Part shown: positions 17,409 to 26,400 of the stretch, one piece after another
How the letters are laid out: each line of letters opens with the position of its first letter
How positions within the stretch are numbered: position 1 is the first letter of the stretch
NCBI GenBank assembly: GCA_001898505.1
Contig: MKTZ01000009.1
Span: forward strand, 1 to 64,000
Source of the DNA: Sphingobacteriales bacterium 50-39
GTDB lineage: Bacteria > Bacteroidota > Bacteroidia > Chitinophagales > Chitinophagaceae
Reading direction: 5' to 3'
DNA: 64,000 nucleotides
Program-made: the position numbers and the translations under genes
Notes under the pieces: model-generated
The model's database searches: none
Seen by the model: the letters and a program-made list of their open reading frames with translations, nothing else
What the model was told of the DNA's origin: nothing

Positions 17409-18719
17409 ATGGAAAATATCATCAAAAGTTTCTGGGATCGTAATAAGATCATCCTGAAAAGTTTCTTTATCGGCATGCTAGTGTTGCTGCTGCTGATCCC
17501 CACGGCCTTTATATTAAGCCTGGTGAATGAAAGGCAATCCCGGCAACAGGAAGCCGTCAGCGAGATCAGCTCGAAATGGGCTGGCTCCCAGACTGTGACG
17601 GGACCCGTCATCGGGATACCCTATACGGAGACGACAACGAATGACAACAAAACATCGACCGTGAAGAAATGGGCCTATTTTCTTCCGGACAAGCTGGATA
17701 TTCAAGCACGTATCGTTCCGGAGAAAAGATACCGGGGTATCTATCAGGTCATCGTCTATACGGCAGCGTTGCAGGTAAAAGGCTCCTATGACAGCCTTCG
17801 CCTGTCAGAACTGGGTGTTCGACCGGAGCAGATACTCTGGAACGAGGCGGCGATATTTTTTGATATCAGCGATGTACAGGGATTAAAGGAAGAAATGACC
17901 CTCCATCTGGCGGGGGCCAGCCTGGACCTGATACCCGCTAAATTTTCGTCGGATCAATTTAAAAACTCGCTGAGCGCGGCCCTCCCCGCTGTCATTTCTA
18001 GCATACATGGCCCGTTGGAGTTCTCGGCTACGGTGGAATTGAAAGGCTCGGGAGACCTGCTCTTTGTGCCGGCGGGCAAGACGACGACAGTCAGAACGAC
18101 CTCCTCATGGCCCGATCCAAGCTTTGCGGGCAGCTACCTCCCGGACGTGCGTACGGTGATGGACAGTGGCTTCCAGGCAGACTGGAGGGTACTATATCTC
18201 AATCGCAATTTCCCGCAGCAGTGGAAGGACAATCAATATGATCTGAACAAATCCTCCTTTGGCGTCAACCTGATCGTGCCGGTGGATTCTTATCAGCAGA
18301 CCACCCGAAGCGTAAAATATTCTATCCTTATCATCCTGCTGACCTTTACGGCCTTTTTCCTCATCGAATGGGTCTATCGCAAGGCGATACATTCGCTGCA
18401 ATACCTGCTGGTGGGTTTTGCTCTCTGCCTGTTCTATACGCTGCTGCTGTCCTTTTCGGAATACATTGGATTTAATAAGGCCTACCTGGTAGCGGCATTG
18501 GCGACCATGCTCCTCATTGCCTGGTATGTGCGGAGCATCCTCCGCAGCTCGAAGATGGCCCTCTTTATCGGCATGCTGCTGACCTTACTCTACGGATTCA
18601 TCTTTACACTGATACAGCTGCAGGACTATGCCTTGCTGATGGGCAGCGTCGGACTATTCATCACCTTGGGTATCGTCATGTATTTCTCGAGAAAAATAAA
18701 ATGGACAGAAGAAAAATAA
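17409..18719 (+). CDS. creD: CreD-family inner membrane protein
   Basis: About 436 residues. There is one N-terminal helix after a short cytoplasmic stretch, a large periplasmic domain of some 270 residues, then five or six closely spaced helices; this is the CreD (Cet) layout. In enterobacteria creD belongs to the CreBC regulon and affects envelope integrity and colicin tolerance; in Bacteroidota it is usually found near small winged-helix regulators, as here. The open frame begins at a TTG at 17364, but the ATG at 17409 (MENIIKSFWDRNKI) gives the normal N-terminus. No copy of the ACTTTG-N5-CAAAG repeat is visible directly before it. Confidence 0.88.
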   Translation: MENIIKSFWDRNKIILKSFFIGMLVLLLLIPTAFILSLVNERQSRQQEAVSEISSKWAGSQTVTGPVIGIPYTETTTNDNKTSTVKKWAYFLPDKLDIQARIVPEKRYRGIYQVIVYTAALQVKGSYDSLRLSELGVRPEQILWNEAAIFFDISDVQGLKEEMTLHLAGASLDLIPAKFSSDQFKNSLSAALPAVISSIHGPLEFSATVELKGSGDLLFVPAGKTTTVRTTSSWPDPSFAGSYLPDVRTVMDSGFQADWRVLYLNRNFPQQWKDNQYDLNKSSFGVNLIVPVDSYQQTTRSVKYSILIILLTFTAFFLIEWVYRKAIHSLQYLLVGFALCLFYTLLLSFSEYIGFNKAYLVAALATMLLIAWYVRSILRSSKMALFIGMLLTLLYGFIFTLIQLQDYALLMGSVGLFITLGIVMYFSRKIKWTEEK

Positions 18720-18725
18720 CTTGCC

Positions 18726-20093
18726 ATGACCATCGATATCATCATTGCCTACGTGAAAAGGTACGAGTTCGGACATGAAAAGGACTTCGTACCCCCCATC
18801 ACCGGGATACATCTTGCGGCTATAACGCCGAAGAAGCACACTGTCAGGGTCTTTCATCAACAGGTGGACTCGATAGACCTCGACACTACAGCAGACCTGA
18901 TCGCCTTGTCGTTTTTCAGCGGATTTGCGCCATCGGCCTTTGACCTTGCACGGGAATTCAAGCGAAAAGGCAAAACGGTGATTGCAGGAGGCCCGCATGT
19001 TACGTTCAATGTCGAAGAATCGCTGGGCCATTTTGATGCCATCGTAACGGGTGAGGCGGAGTCTGCCTGGGGGGAGCTGTTAAGGGATATGGAACACGGC
19101 GATCTCAAAAGATTGTATTCCGGAAGGCCCTGCGATATGAAAGACCTGCCGACACCGCGGTATGATCTGCTGTCGAATAAATTCTTTATCAAAAAAGTAA
19201 TGCAGGCTACAAGGGGATGTCCTTTTACGTGCTCCTTTTGTACGGTGCCCACGCTGAATCCCGGATTCAGGCTGCGACCCGTAGAGGATGTGATCAGGGA
19301 CGCCGCATACGACAATTTCCCGTATTGGTGGCAAAGAAAGGTGGTCTGGTTCTGGGATGACAATCTGACGATCAACCGGAAATATATACAGGCGCTGCTC
19401 ACAGAGCTGAAACCGTTGAAAAAGTGGTGGCTGACCCAGGCGAGTCTCGATATCGCAAAAGACGACAAGCTCCTGGACCTGATGAGGGATTCGGGTTGCA
19501 TCGGCGTATTCCTGGGGATCGAATCGTTTGACAAGGAAAGTCTGGCGGATGCGCATAAACGACAGAACAGGATCGAGCATTACAAGACGGCGGTAGCGGC
19601 GATCCATAAAAGAGGCATTGCAGTAATGGCGGGATTTATTGCGGGATTCGACCACGACACACCGGAAAGCATCGAGGAGATGGCGGACAGGATCATGGAG
19701 ATAGGTATAGATGTTCCCTTTCTCAGTGTCATGACGCCCTTCCGCGGAACGCCGATCTATCACGAGCTGAAAAAAGAAGATCGTATGCTTGACAAGGGAT
19801 GGGAATTCTATAATGGGTATAACGTCGCATTTAAACCAAAAAGGATGAGTCCGGAGGAGCTGCTGCTGTCACATAGGGTCCTGTGGAAAAGATCTTTCTC
19901 CGTATGGTATTCGCTGCGACGCATATTGCGGGGCCTGTTGACCTTGCGATTTGGGGCGATGTGTCTTTCCCTGTTCATGAACAGCTTCTATATGCTGAAA
20001 AGGATCAGGAGGAACTATCCGGTGGATATGAATAAACAGGCTGTCGCGCATTGGAAAGAGTATGTGCCGGTGGAAACAATGCTCTATGTATAA
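18726..20093 (+). CDS. B12-binding-domain radical SAM protein
   Basis: 455 residues. The first about 140 form a cobalamin-binding-like Rossmann domain ([20 protein letters not shown]). The radical SAM core follows with the cluster motif CxxxCxxC at C165, C169 and C172 ([10 protein letters not shown]). The DxHxxG cobalamin ligand motif is not evident, as in many BchE/HpnJ-like members. These enzymes methylate or rearrange unreactive carbons in lipids, hopanoids and tetrapyrroles; the substrate here is unknown. It starts 6 bp after creD, and its last 8 bases overlap the start of a membrane-protein gene. Confidence 0.9.
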   Translation: MTIDIIIAYVKRYEFGHEKDFVPPITGIHLAAITPKKHTVRVFHQQVDSIDLDTTADLIALSFFSGFAPSAFDLAREFKRKGKTVIAGGPHVTFNVEESLGHFDAIVTGEAESAWGELLRDMEHGDLKRLYSGRPCDMKDLPTPRYDLLSNKFFIKKVMQATRGCPFTCSFCTVPTLNPGFRLRPVEDVIRDAAYDNFPYWWQRKVVWFWDDNLTINRKYIQALLTELKPLKKWWLTQASLDIAKDDKLLDLMRDSGCIGVFLGIESFDKESLADAHKRQNRIEHYKTAVAAIHKRGIAVMAGFIAGFDHDTPESIEEMADRIMEIGIDVPFLSVMTPFRGTPIYHELKKEDRMLDKGWEFYNGYNVAFKPKRMSPEELLLSHRVLWKRSFSVWYSLRRILRGLLTLRFGAMCLSLFMNSFYMLKRIRRNYPVDMNKQAVAHWKEYVPVETMLYV

Positions 20094-20724
20094 CCTGTTC
20101 TATATGGAGGTATATGCGATGGTGATGGCATTCCCCGCTGTGCTGGCATATGTGGACGTTATCTATTGCCTCTGTACAGGCAAAAGAATATTTCGTTGGG
20201 GCGCGCTGTTGCTGGAGGTGGTCGTTCTGGTGTTGCCGCCGTTGCTTTTGTCTTTCGCAGATGCGGGAGACAGCCGGGGTAATTACACCATTATTTTCCC
20301 TTTGTACCGTCCTGTTGTCTATACGTTGATCCTACTCTGTCTGGCAGCCTATTTCTATGCGATGTGGAGAAAAAAGCTTGCCGCTCCCCTATTGGAGGTA
20401 CTCATCCACTGTACCCTGCTCCTGGGAGTAGTATTGAATATCCTGATAGCGCTTAGGATGCGGAGCCCCGATACCCTGTTCCTGATCAATCTGCCCGCGG
20501 CCTTACTCCTTATCCTGGCGCTGGTGCGTAATCACCGGTTGCTACTGTACACCCTGGAAGACGTAGATGTCCTGGAACCAGCCCCTCGGGGCTGGCCATC
20601 CAGGGTCTGTTCGCAGCTGTTGCGGATGAGGCCGGTGGAGAGAATCGCTGTTCTGATAGCACTATCCTTGCCAGTGGCTGCTCCGTTGGCGAAGCTATTC
20701 TTGTCCGCAGGGCGGATGCATTGA
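20086..20724 (+). CDS. membrane protein coupled to the radical SAM gene
   Basis: 212 residues, nearly all hydrophobic, with about six membrane helices and a short polar stretch near residues 160-180 ([17 protein letters not shown]). No family is recognised. The chosen ATG at 20086 lies inside the end of the radical SAM gene (ATGTATAA), so the two are translationally coupled and probably act together, perhaps with the radical SAM enzyme working on a membrane-embedded substrate (inference). No clear terminator follows. Confidence 0.72.
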   Translation: MYNLFYMEVYAMVMAFPAVLAYVDVIYCLCTGKRIFRWGALLLEVVVLVLPPLLLSFADAGDSRGNYTIIFPLYRPVVYTLILLCLAAYFYAMWRKKLAAPLLEVLIHCTLLLGVVLNILIALRMRSPDTLFLINLPAALLLILALVRNHRLLLYTLEDVDVLEPAPRGWPSRVCSQLLRMRPVERIAVLIALSLPVAAPLAKLFLSAGRMH

Positions 20725-20916
20725 AAGGAAGGCAAAATTTTTGCTTTATAAAAAAATTACATGTATATTAGATGACTCCTTCTTCCCTGGATAGCTCTCT
20801 TTAGACCTTTCTTCGTTCGTATAACTTCATTGCGCAACTTCACACACCTGGATCCCTAAGCTTCCCTCCATAATATCCACAAGCGGTATTTCATCATTCA
20901 TTTTAAACTTAAAAAG

Positions 20917-21639
20917 ATGAGAAAGCTTTTTATTGTATGGCTTTTACTGCCATTCATGGGAGTTGGCCAGATGAAAAACGTCCTGACCACCGAGCGGTTT
21001 TTCCCCAAGATCGACAAGATCGCGGAATTTGAAAAGGCGCTGATGAACCACGCTCAGAAGTATCATACGGGAGATTGGAAATGGAGGGTCCTGGAGATTC
21101 AAACCGGTCCGGATGCCGGAGGCTACCAGGTCAATGAAGGACCCAACAGCTGGGATCAGATAGACAAAAGAGGTGATCTTGGCGCGGAGCATATGAATGA
21201 CTGGGCTAAGAATGTAGCTCCCTTTCTTACGGATCGATATTCTTCTTCGTACGCCGAATACCAGGAGGAATTGAGTACGGTGGCGCTTACTGATTTTTCA
21301 GATAAGGTCGCCGTCACACACGTATTTCCCAAACCCGGCTGGGGAGATAAGGTGGAAGATCAGATAAAGAAGATAAAGAAAGCCTGGATGGCCGGGAATC
21401 AGTCCGTTGCAGTATATATGGCCGCATCTTCCGGACCGACACAGTATATGATCGCAACAAGATACAAACAGGGATTGAAGGAGAGGGAAAAGGGATTCCG
21501 CAAACCATTCAAGGAAAGATATGAGGCGGCGAACGGAGCAGGGTCTTATGAATCATCTTATTTAACAGATATTAGGGATCAGATCGATCATACATGGTCG
21601 GAAATACTTTTCATAAGGGCGGATCTGGGTTCAAAGTAG
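20917..21639 (+). CDS. secreted protein with a dimeric alpha/beta-barrel-like fold
   Basis: 240 residues with a short signal peptide (MRKLFIVWLLLPFMGVGQ). The mature protein looks like two repeats of a strand-helix pattern: TERFFPKIDKIAEFEKALMNHAQKY and, later, VTHVFPKPGWGDKVEDQIKKIK. This resembles ABM/NIPSNAP-type ferredoxin-like barrels. No catalytic residues can be named. It stands alone after a 192-bp spacer and converges with the DoxX gene, whose stop is adjacent. Confidence 0.7.
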   Translation: MRKLFIVWLLLPFMGVGQMKNVLTTERFFPKIDKIAEFEKALMNHAQKYHTGDWKWRVLEIQTGPDAGGYQVNEGPNSWDQIDKRGDLGAEHMNDWAKNVAPFLTDRYSSSYAEYQEELSTVALTDFSDKVAVTHVFPKPGWGDKVEDQIKKIKKAWMAGNQSVAVYMAASSGPTQYMIATRYKQGLKEREKGFRKPFKERYEAANGAGSYESSYLTDIRDQIDHTWSEILFIRADLGSK

Positions 21640-21640
21640 T

Positions 21641-22033
21641 TTACCTTTTCAACAGACCGTCCAGCGCATAAGTATTATACTGAACAAACTGCAGCAATAC
21701 CGCGAAAAAGGCGGCATGTATCAGCTGCGAAGTGATGGCATCCCAGTTCTCGATCAGGGTGGTCCCAAAGATAAGGGCGACCATGATGAGCGCACCTGCG
21801 ATGAGGGAGACCTTTGTAAAGAGGCCAGTGATCAGCAGCAGCCCGACGGTGAATTCCAGTATGGGCAATGCATAGCTAAAGGGTCTTACGAGGGACAGGG
21901 GGAGCATGGACTTTTCAAAACTGCCGACCATCCATTTGCTGAATCCTGCCAGCTTTGGCAGACGTACGAGACCATGACCGAACATGCTGGCCCCAATAGC
22001 GAGCCGGAGTAATAAGAACGTGATTGGGTTCAT
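21641..22033 (-). CDS. DoxX family membrane protein
   Basis: 130 residues with four hydrophobic helices and the DoxX N-terminal signature LLLRLAIGASMFGHGLVRLP. Members are small inner-membrane proteins, some of them part of thiol-redox complexes. The gene is divergent from the AraC-type regulator at 22120, across an 86-bp spacer, so that regulator may control it (inference). Confidence 0.9.
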   Translation of the reverse strand: MNPITFLLLRLAIGASMFGHGLVRLPKLAGFSKWMVGSFEKSMLPLSLVRPFSYALPILEFTVGLLLITGLFTKVSLIAGALIMVALIFGTTLIENWDAITSQLIHAAFFAVLLQFVQYNTYALDGLLKR

Positions 22034-22082
22034 AACAGATAATTTATTCCTTACAAAGGTGCGAACCGGGACGGTGAGTCAC

Positions 22083-22114
22083 TTGTATAATCACCGGAAG
22101 GATTTGTAAATTTG
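22083..22114 (+). promoter_or_regulatory. Bacteroidota-type promoter of the AraC gene
   Basis: TTG at 22083-22085 and TAAATTTG at 22107-22114, spaced 21 bp, match the -33 TTG and -7 TAnnTTTG elements of Bacteroidota. The start codon is only 6 bp past the -7 element, so the transcript would have little or no leader. Confidence 0.6.
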
Positions 22115-22119
22115 AAGGA

Positions 22120-22953
22120 ATGGAAATAAAGAACCTATACCAGCCTTACGAGATCGAGTATTTACAGGTGAAGAACTATTCGGTGAAGGAACATAAGCAT
22201 ACTTTCTTCGAGATGGTGTTCATCCTGGAGGGTACGGGCATACAAAGTATCAATAAGCATTCTCTGCCATATAAGGCGGATAAGCTTTTTTTGGTATTTC
22301 CCCAGGATACGCATGGATTCGAAGTGCATAAGGAGACGAGGTTCTTCTTTATCCGATTTAACGACAGCTATCTGAAGACACAGAATAGGGAGTGGATACA
22401 GAAGCTGGAATATATCTTTCTCAACCACAACCATCTTCCGGGCTGTATCGTTCACCACCGGACGGACAAGCCTTTGATCAGGAGCCTGGTGGAGGCGCTG
22501 ATACGGGAACATGTCAATCAACAGCCGGATAAGCACGACGTAGTGCAGCAGATCATCAATACGATCATTGCGGTGACGGCCAGGAATATTTCTTTGCTAA
22601 CGCCGGCGCTGAAAAAAGGAACTTCATCTCCTTCGGCGGATCTGTTGAGCTATATCCATCAACATATCTATATGCCTGAGCAATTGAAGGTGGAGAAGAT
22701 CGCGGCCCACTTTAATATTTCTCCCACTTACGTTGGCGAGTACTTCAAGAGCCGGACGGGAGAAAGCCTGCAACAATACATCACCAGCTACAAGCTGAGG
22801 CTGATCGAGACGCGGTTACGCTACACGGACATGCAGATGAACGAGATCGTGCATGAGTTTGGGTTTACGGATGCGAGCCATCTGAACCGGCTTTTTAGGA
22901 AATACAAGGGGGTTAGCCCTTCGGCTTTTCGGCGGACGGCCGCAAGACAATAA
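22120..22953 (+). CDS. AraC-family transcriptional regulator
   Basis: 277 residues. The N-terminal about 120 form a cupin-like effector domain (KEHKHTFFEMVFILEGTG). The C-terminal about 100 form the double helix-turn-helix, with KIAAHFNISPTYVGEYFKSRTG as the first motif and the AraC signature GFTDASHLNRLFRKYKGVSPSAFRR as the second. The inducer is unknown. It lies divergent to the DoxX gene, its most likely local target. Confidence 0.92.
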   Translation: MEIKNLYQPYEIEYLQVKNYSVKEHKHTFFEMVFILEGTGIQSINKHSLPYKADKLFLVFPQDTHGFEVHKETRFFFIRFNDSYLKTQNREWIQKLEYIFLNHNHLPGCIVHHRTDKPLIRSLVEALIREHVNQQPDKHDVVQQIINTIIAVTARNISLLTPALKKGTSSPSADLLSYIHQHIYMPEQLKVEKIAAHFNISPTYVGEYFKSRTGESLQQYITSYKLRLIETRLRYTDMQMNEIVHEFGFTDASHLNRLFRKYKGVSPSAFRRTAARQ

Positions 22954-23034
22954 AATAAACTCTTAGCGCGAATGTCCGATCGGGAAATTACCTAACTTGA
23001 GCTCGACCGTTGCGAAGCATAGCAAGCCTATCCT

Positions 23035-23946
23035 TTAGAACAAAGGCAGCTGCAGGGGGTTGTTCGGCTGGCCCTTGCCGGTGGCTGTGCGGCGGCGGAC
23101 CTTTGCGGTGGAAGGGGCTGGTGCGGACGGCCCGGCGGGGATGGTGACATCGACCCATGGCTCCGGCACATCACCTGGTGCTCCCTGTATGGTATATACG
23201 GCCGTCTCCTCATAACGTGATGCAAGTACGATCCGGATGCCACCGGACTGGCCTTTGAAAAGATCCTGTACAAGGTCGGGGTCATTATTGTTCTGCGAAA
23301 GATGGGCCAGGAACAAATGACTCATAAAGGGAGGGCGGTGAGCCAGAAAAAGCTCGAGGGCCTGGCGATTGGACAGATGGCCCTGTCCACCGCTGATACG
23401 TTTCTTCAGGTGATAAGGGTAGCTGCCCTTATGCAACATATCCTCATCATAGTTGGCTTCCAGGAAGGCGGCGTGGCATTTCCGGAAATGCCGGACAAGA
23501 TGTTCGCAGGGGACGCCTATGTCGGTAAACACCCCGATGATGGTGGGTCCATCGGAGATGATAAAACTATGCGGATCGGCGGCATCGTGAAATTTCGGGA
23601 ATGCGGTGATGGACAGGTCCCCTATCGGGATGGGCTCATAAGCCTGGAAGGAAGTGACGAGATGATCGTCGACGGGGAAGCTGCTATTCTGCCGGGTGCC
23701 GGCGGTGATATAGACGGGTAGCTGGTACTTTTTTGCAATGACGGGAATGCCTTTGATATGATCGTCATGCTCGTGGGAGACAAATATCGCTCTGACCTTT
23801 TCAAAAGACAGTCCCAGGCGGCGCATGCGTTTTTCCGTCTCGCGGCAGGACAAGCCAGCATCGACAAGGATTGCTTCCCTGTCGTTGCCGATGTAATAGC
23901 AATTACCGTTGCTACCGGAATTCAATGAGGTGATATAGGCTGGCAT
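23035..23946 (-). CDS. YycJ/WalJ-type MBL-fold metallo-hydrolase
   Basis: 303 residues from the ATG at 23946 (MPAYITSLNSGSNGNCYYI). The metallo-beta-lactamase metal motif HxHxDH is intact (H58, H60, D62, H63), and the N-terminal SGSNGN stretch is typical of YycJ/WalJ, some members of which are 5'-3' DNA exonucleases. After the catalytic fold there is a disordered tail rich in Ala, Pro and basic residues (STAKVRRRTATGKG) that ends the protein with QLPLF. This resembles the pentapeptide QL(S/D)LF used to bind the DNA sliding clamp. It is divergent from the permease gene, 59 bp apart. Confidence 0.87.
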   Translation of the reverse strand: MPAYITSLNSGSNGNCYYIGNDREAILVDAGLSCRETEKRMRRLGLSFEKVRAIFVSHEHDDHIKGIPVIAKKYQLPVYITAGTRQNSSFPVDDHLVTSFQAYEPIPIGDLSITAFPKFHDAADPHSFIISDGPTIIGVFTDIGVPCEHLVRHFRKCHAAFLEANYDEDMLHKGSYPYHLKKRISGGQGHLSNRQALELFLAHRPPFMSHLFLAHLSQNNNDPDLVQDLFKGQSGGIRIVLASRYEETAVYTIQGAPGDVPEPWVDVTIPAGPSAPAPSTAKVRRRTATGKGQPNNPLQLPLF

Positions 23947-24005
23947 TCGAACTACGAAGGTAACTCGAAATGAGGAATTTGGCATATGTTTGGTGGCAAA
24001 ACTGT

Positions 24006-26399
24006 ATGCTAAAGAATATCCTCAAAACCGCGTGGCGCAATCTTTTCAAGACGCCTGTTCATTCCTTTATCAATATCACGGGTCTCTCCATCGGCATCGC
24101 CGTAGCGCTGCTGACGGGGCTTTGGATCGTGGATGAATGCTCCTATGAAAAATACAATGAGCATTATGACAAGGTGGCGCGTGTGATGCAGACCACCACG
24201 GTGAATGGGGAAATAGGTACGGGCTATGCCGTGCCCATACCGGTGGCGGCTGTCCTGCGGAACAATTATGGGAGCTATTTCCGGCGCGTGGCGTTGTCGC
24301 AATGGACGCGGGATCATATCCTGTCCGCGGGGGACAAGAAATTTACGGAGAAGGGAAAATTTATGGAGGAAGAGGGACCGGAGATATTGTCCCTCCCCAT
24401 GCTGGAGGGTACGAGAGCTGGATTGAAGGACCCTGCTTCGATATTGATCGCGGCTTCGACGGCCAGAGCGTTGTTTGGCAATGAGCCGGCATTGAACAAA
24501 ACCATCCGCATCGACAATACGGCCAGCGTACGGGTGACGGGTGTATACGAGGACCTGCCGGATAACAGTACCTTCGACCATCTTGCGTTCATCTCCTCGT
24601 GGGAGCTCTTCAAGCACGTAGACCCGCGGGTGGCGGAAGTCGAGACCAACTGGGGTTGGGATGCCATCGAGATCTATGTCCAGCTGGCGGATCATACGGA
24701 TCTGAGCCAGGTGAATGCGGCGATAAAAGAGATGAAGATGGACAGGGTAAAAAATATGCCGGACCTGGCTGTTTATAAGCCGGTGGTCTTTCTGCATCCT
24801 ATGAGCCGGTGGCATTTGTTTTCGGAGTTCAAGAACGGAGTGAGTACGGGCGGCCGGATACAATTTGTCTGGCTGTTCGGCATCATAGGACTGTTCGTAT
24901 TGTTACTGGCCTGTGTCAACTTTATGAACCTGAGCACGGCGCGGTCGGAGAAGCGGGCAAAGGAAGTGGGTATTCGCAAGGCGGTGGGCTCTTCACGGGC
25001 ACAGCTGATCGGTCAGTTCTTCGGGGAGTCGTCGCTGGCAGCGGCTTTTGCCTTTGTGCTGGCGCTGGCGTTGGTGCAGATGACGCTGCCGTTATTCAAC
25101 GATATTACAGGCAAACAGATCGTGCTGCCCTGGAGAGCGGTATGGTTCTGGGCCGCCAGTCTGAGCTTTACGGCTGTGACGGGACTCGTCGCGGGTTGTT
25201 ACCCGGCGCTGTATCTTTCCTCGTTCCGACCGGTGAAAGTGCTAAAAGGTGTATTTCGGGCGGGACCCTGGGCGGCTGTTCCGCGTAAGGCGCTGGTAGT
25301 GCTACAATTCAGTGTCTCCGTGGCGCTGATCATCTGTACCACGATCGTTTACCGGCAGGTGCAGTTCGTCAAGGACCGGCCGGTGGGCTATGACAGGGAG
25401 GGTCTGATATCCCTGCAAATGAATTCCTCGGACTGGTTCGGCAAGCAGGAGACGTTGCGCAATGGGCTGCTGAACACAGGAGTGGTAGAGGAGGTGGCGG
25501 AGTCGTCCAGCCCTGCCACCGGAGTATGGATGAGTCTCAGCGGGGTCGAATGGTCGGGGAAAGACCCGAATGTACAGACGGAGTTTGGGGCCATCTCGGT
25601 GACGCATGGATATGGTAAGACCCTGGGCTGGCATTTCAGCGAGGGGCGTGATTTTTCAAGGGAATATCCTACGGACAGCATGGGGCTGGTGTTCAACCAG
25701 GCAGCAATAAAATTTATGGGGCTGAAGAGCCCGGTGGGGCAGACCATTGCATGGGATCATCGTAATTACCGGATACTGGGTGTCATCGATAATGTGCTGA
25801 TGGAGTCGCCCTATGAGTCCATACGGCCTGCGATGTATTACCTGGGAGGGGAGGCGGAAGACAACTTTGTTTTTATACGATTGAAACCGGGGCTGCCGGT
25901 GCGGGAATCTCTGAATAAGATACAGACTGCGTTGCGGCAATATGTGCCGTCGGCTCCCTTCGACTATAAATTCGCGGATGAGGAGTATGATCGCAAATTT
26001 TCGGATGAGGTACGCATGGGAAGACTGTCGCTGGTCTTTACGGTCCTGGCCATTTTTATCAGCTGTATGGGGCTGTTTGGCATGGCGTCCTTTATGGCGG
26101 AACAGCGTGTCAAGGAGATAGGTATACGAAAGGTATTAGGCGCCACGGTCTTCAATCTGTGGCGGCTGCTGTCAGCGGATTTTATCCTGCTGGTGGTCCT
26201 GTCCATCCTGATCGCCGGACCGGTGGCATGGTACTGTATGCACAATTGGCTGCAGCGTTATGCATACCACGCGGATATATCCTGGTGGATATTTGTAGCG
26301 GCGGCGATGGGGGCGCTCTTGATCACGCTGATGACGGTGAGCTATCAGACGCTGCGGGCGGCATTGGCTAATCCGGTGGAGAATTTGCGGACGGACTGA
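24006..26399 (+). CDS. FtsX/MacB-type ABC transporter permease
   Basis: About 797 residues. N-terminal helix, periplasmic MacB-like domain, three helices, a second helix-plus-periplasmic domain and three more helices: the double-length FtsX permease typical of Bacteroidota. Characteristic segments are MLKNILKTAWRNLFKTP at the N-terminus, RSEKRAKEVGIRKAVGSSR after the first core, and RVKEIGIRKVLGAT after the second. No ATPase gene is adjacent, so it must pair with one encoded elsewhere. The substrate is unknown; relatives move peptides or lipoproteins or act as mechanotransmitters. It ends 1 bp from the convergent next gene. Confidence 0.9.
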   Translation: MLKNILKTAWRNLFKTPVHSFINITGLSIGIAVALLTGLWIVDECSYEKYNEHYDKVARVMQTTTVNGEIGTGYAVPIPVAAVLRNNYGSYFRRVALSQWTRDHILSAGDKKFTEKGKFMEEEGPEILSLPMLEGTRAGLKDPASILIAASTARALFGNEPALNKTIRIDNTASVRVTGVYEDLPDNSTFDHLAFISSWELFKHVDPRVAEVETNWGWDAIEIYVQLADHTDLSQVNAAIKEMKMDRVKNMPDLAVYKPVVFLHPMSRWHLFSEFKNGVSTGGRIQFVWLFGIIGLFVLLLACVNFMNLSTARSEKRAKEVGIRKAVGSSRAQLIGQFFGESSLAAAFAFVLALALVQMTLPLFNDITGKQIVLPWRAVWFWAASLSFTAVTGLVAGCYPALYLSSFRPVKVLKGVFRAGPWAAVPRKALVVLQFSVSVALIICTTIVYRQVQFVKDRPVGYDREGLISLQMNSSDWFGKQETLRNGLLNTGVVEEVAESSSPATGVWMSLSGVEWSGKDPNVQTEFGAISVTHGYGKTLGWHFSEGRDFSREYPTDSMGLVFNQAAIKFMGLKSPVGQTIAWDHRNYRILGVIDNVLMESPYESIRPAMYYLGGEAEDNFVFIRLKPGLPVRESLNKIQTALRQYVPSAPFDYKFADEEYDRKFSDEVRMGRLSLVFTVLAIFISCMGLFGMASFMAEQRVKEIGIRKVLGATVFNLWRLLSADFILLVVLSILIAGPVAWYCMHNWLQRYAYHADISWWIFVAAAMGALLITLMTVSYQTLRAALANPVENLRTD

Positions 26400-26400
26400 C

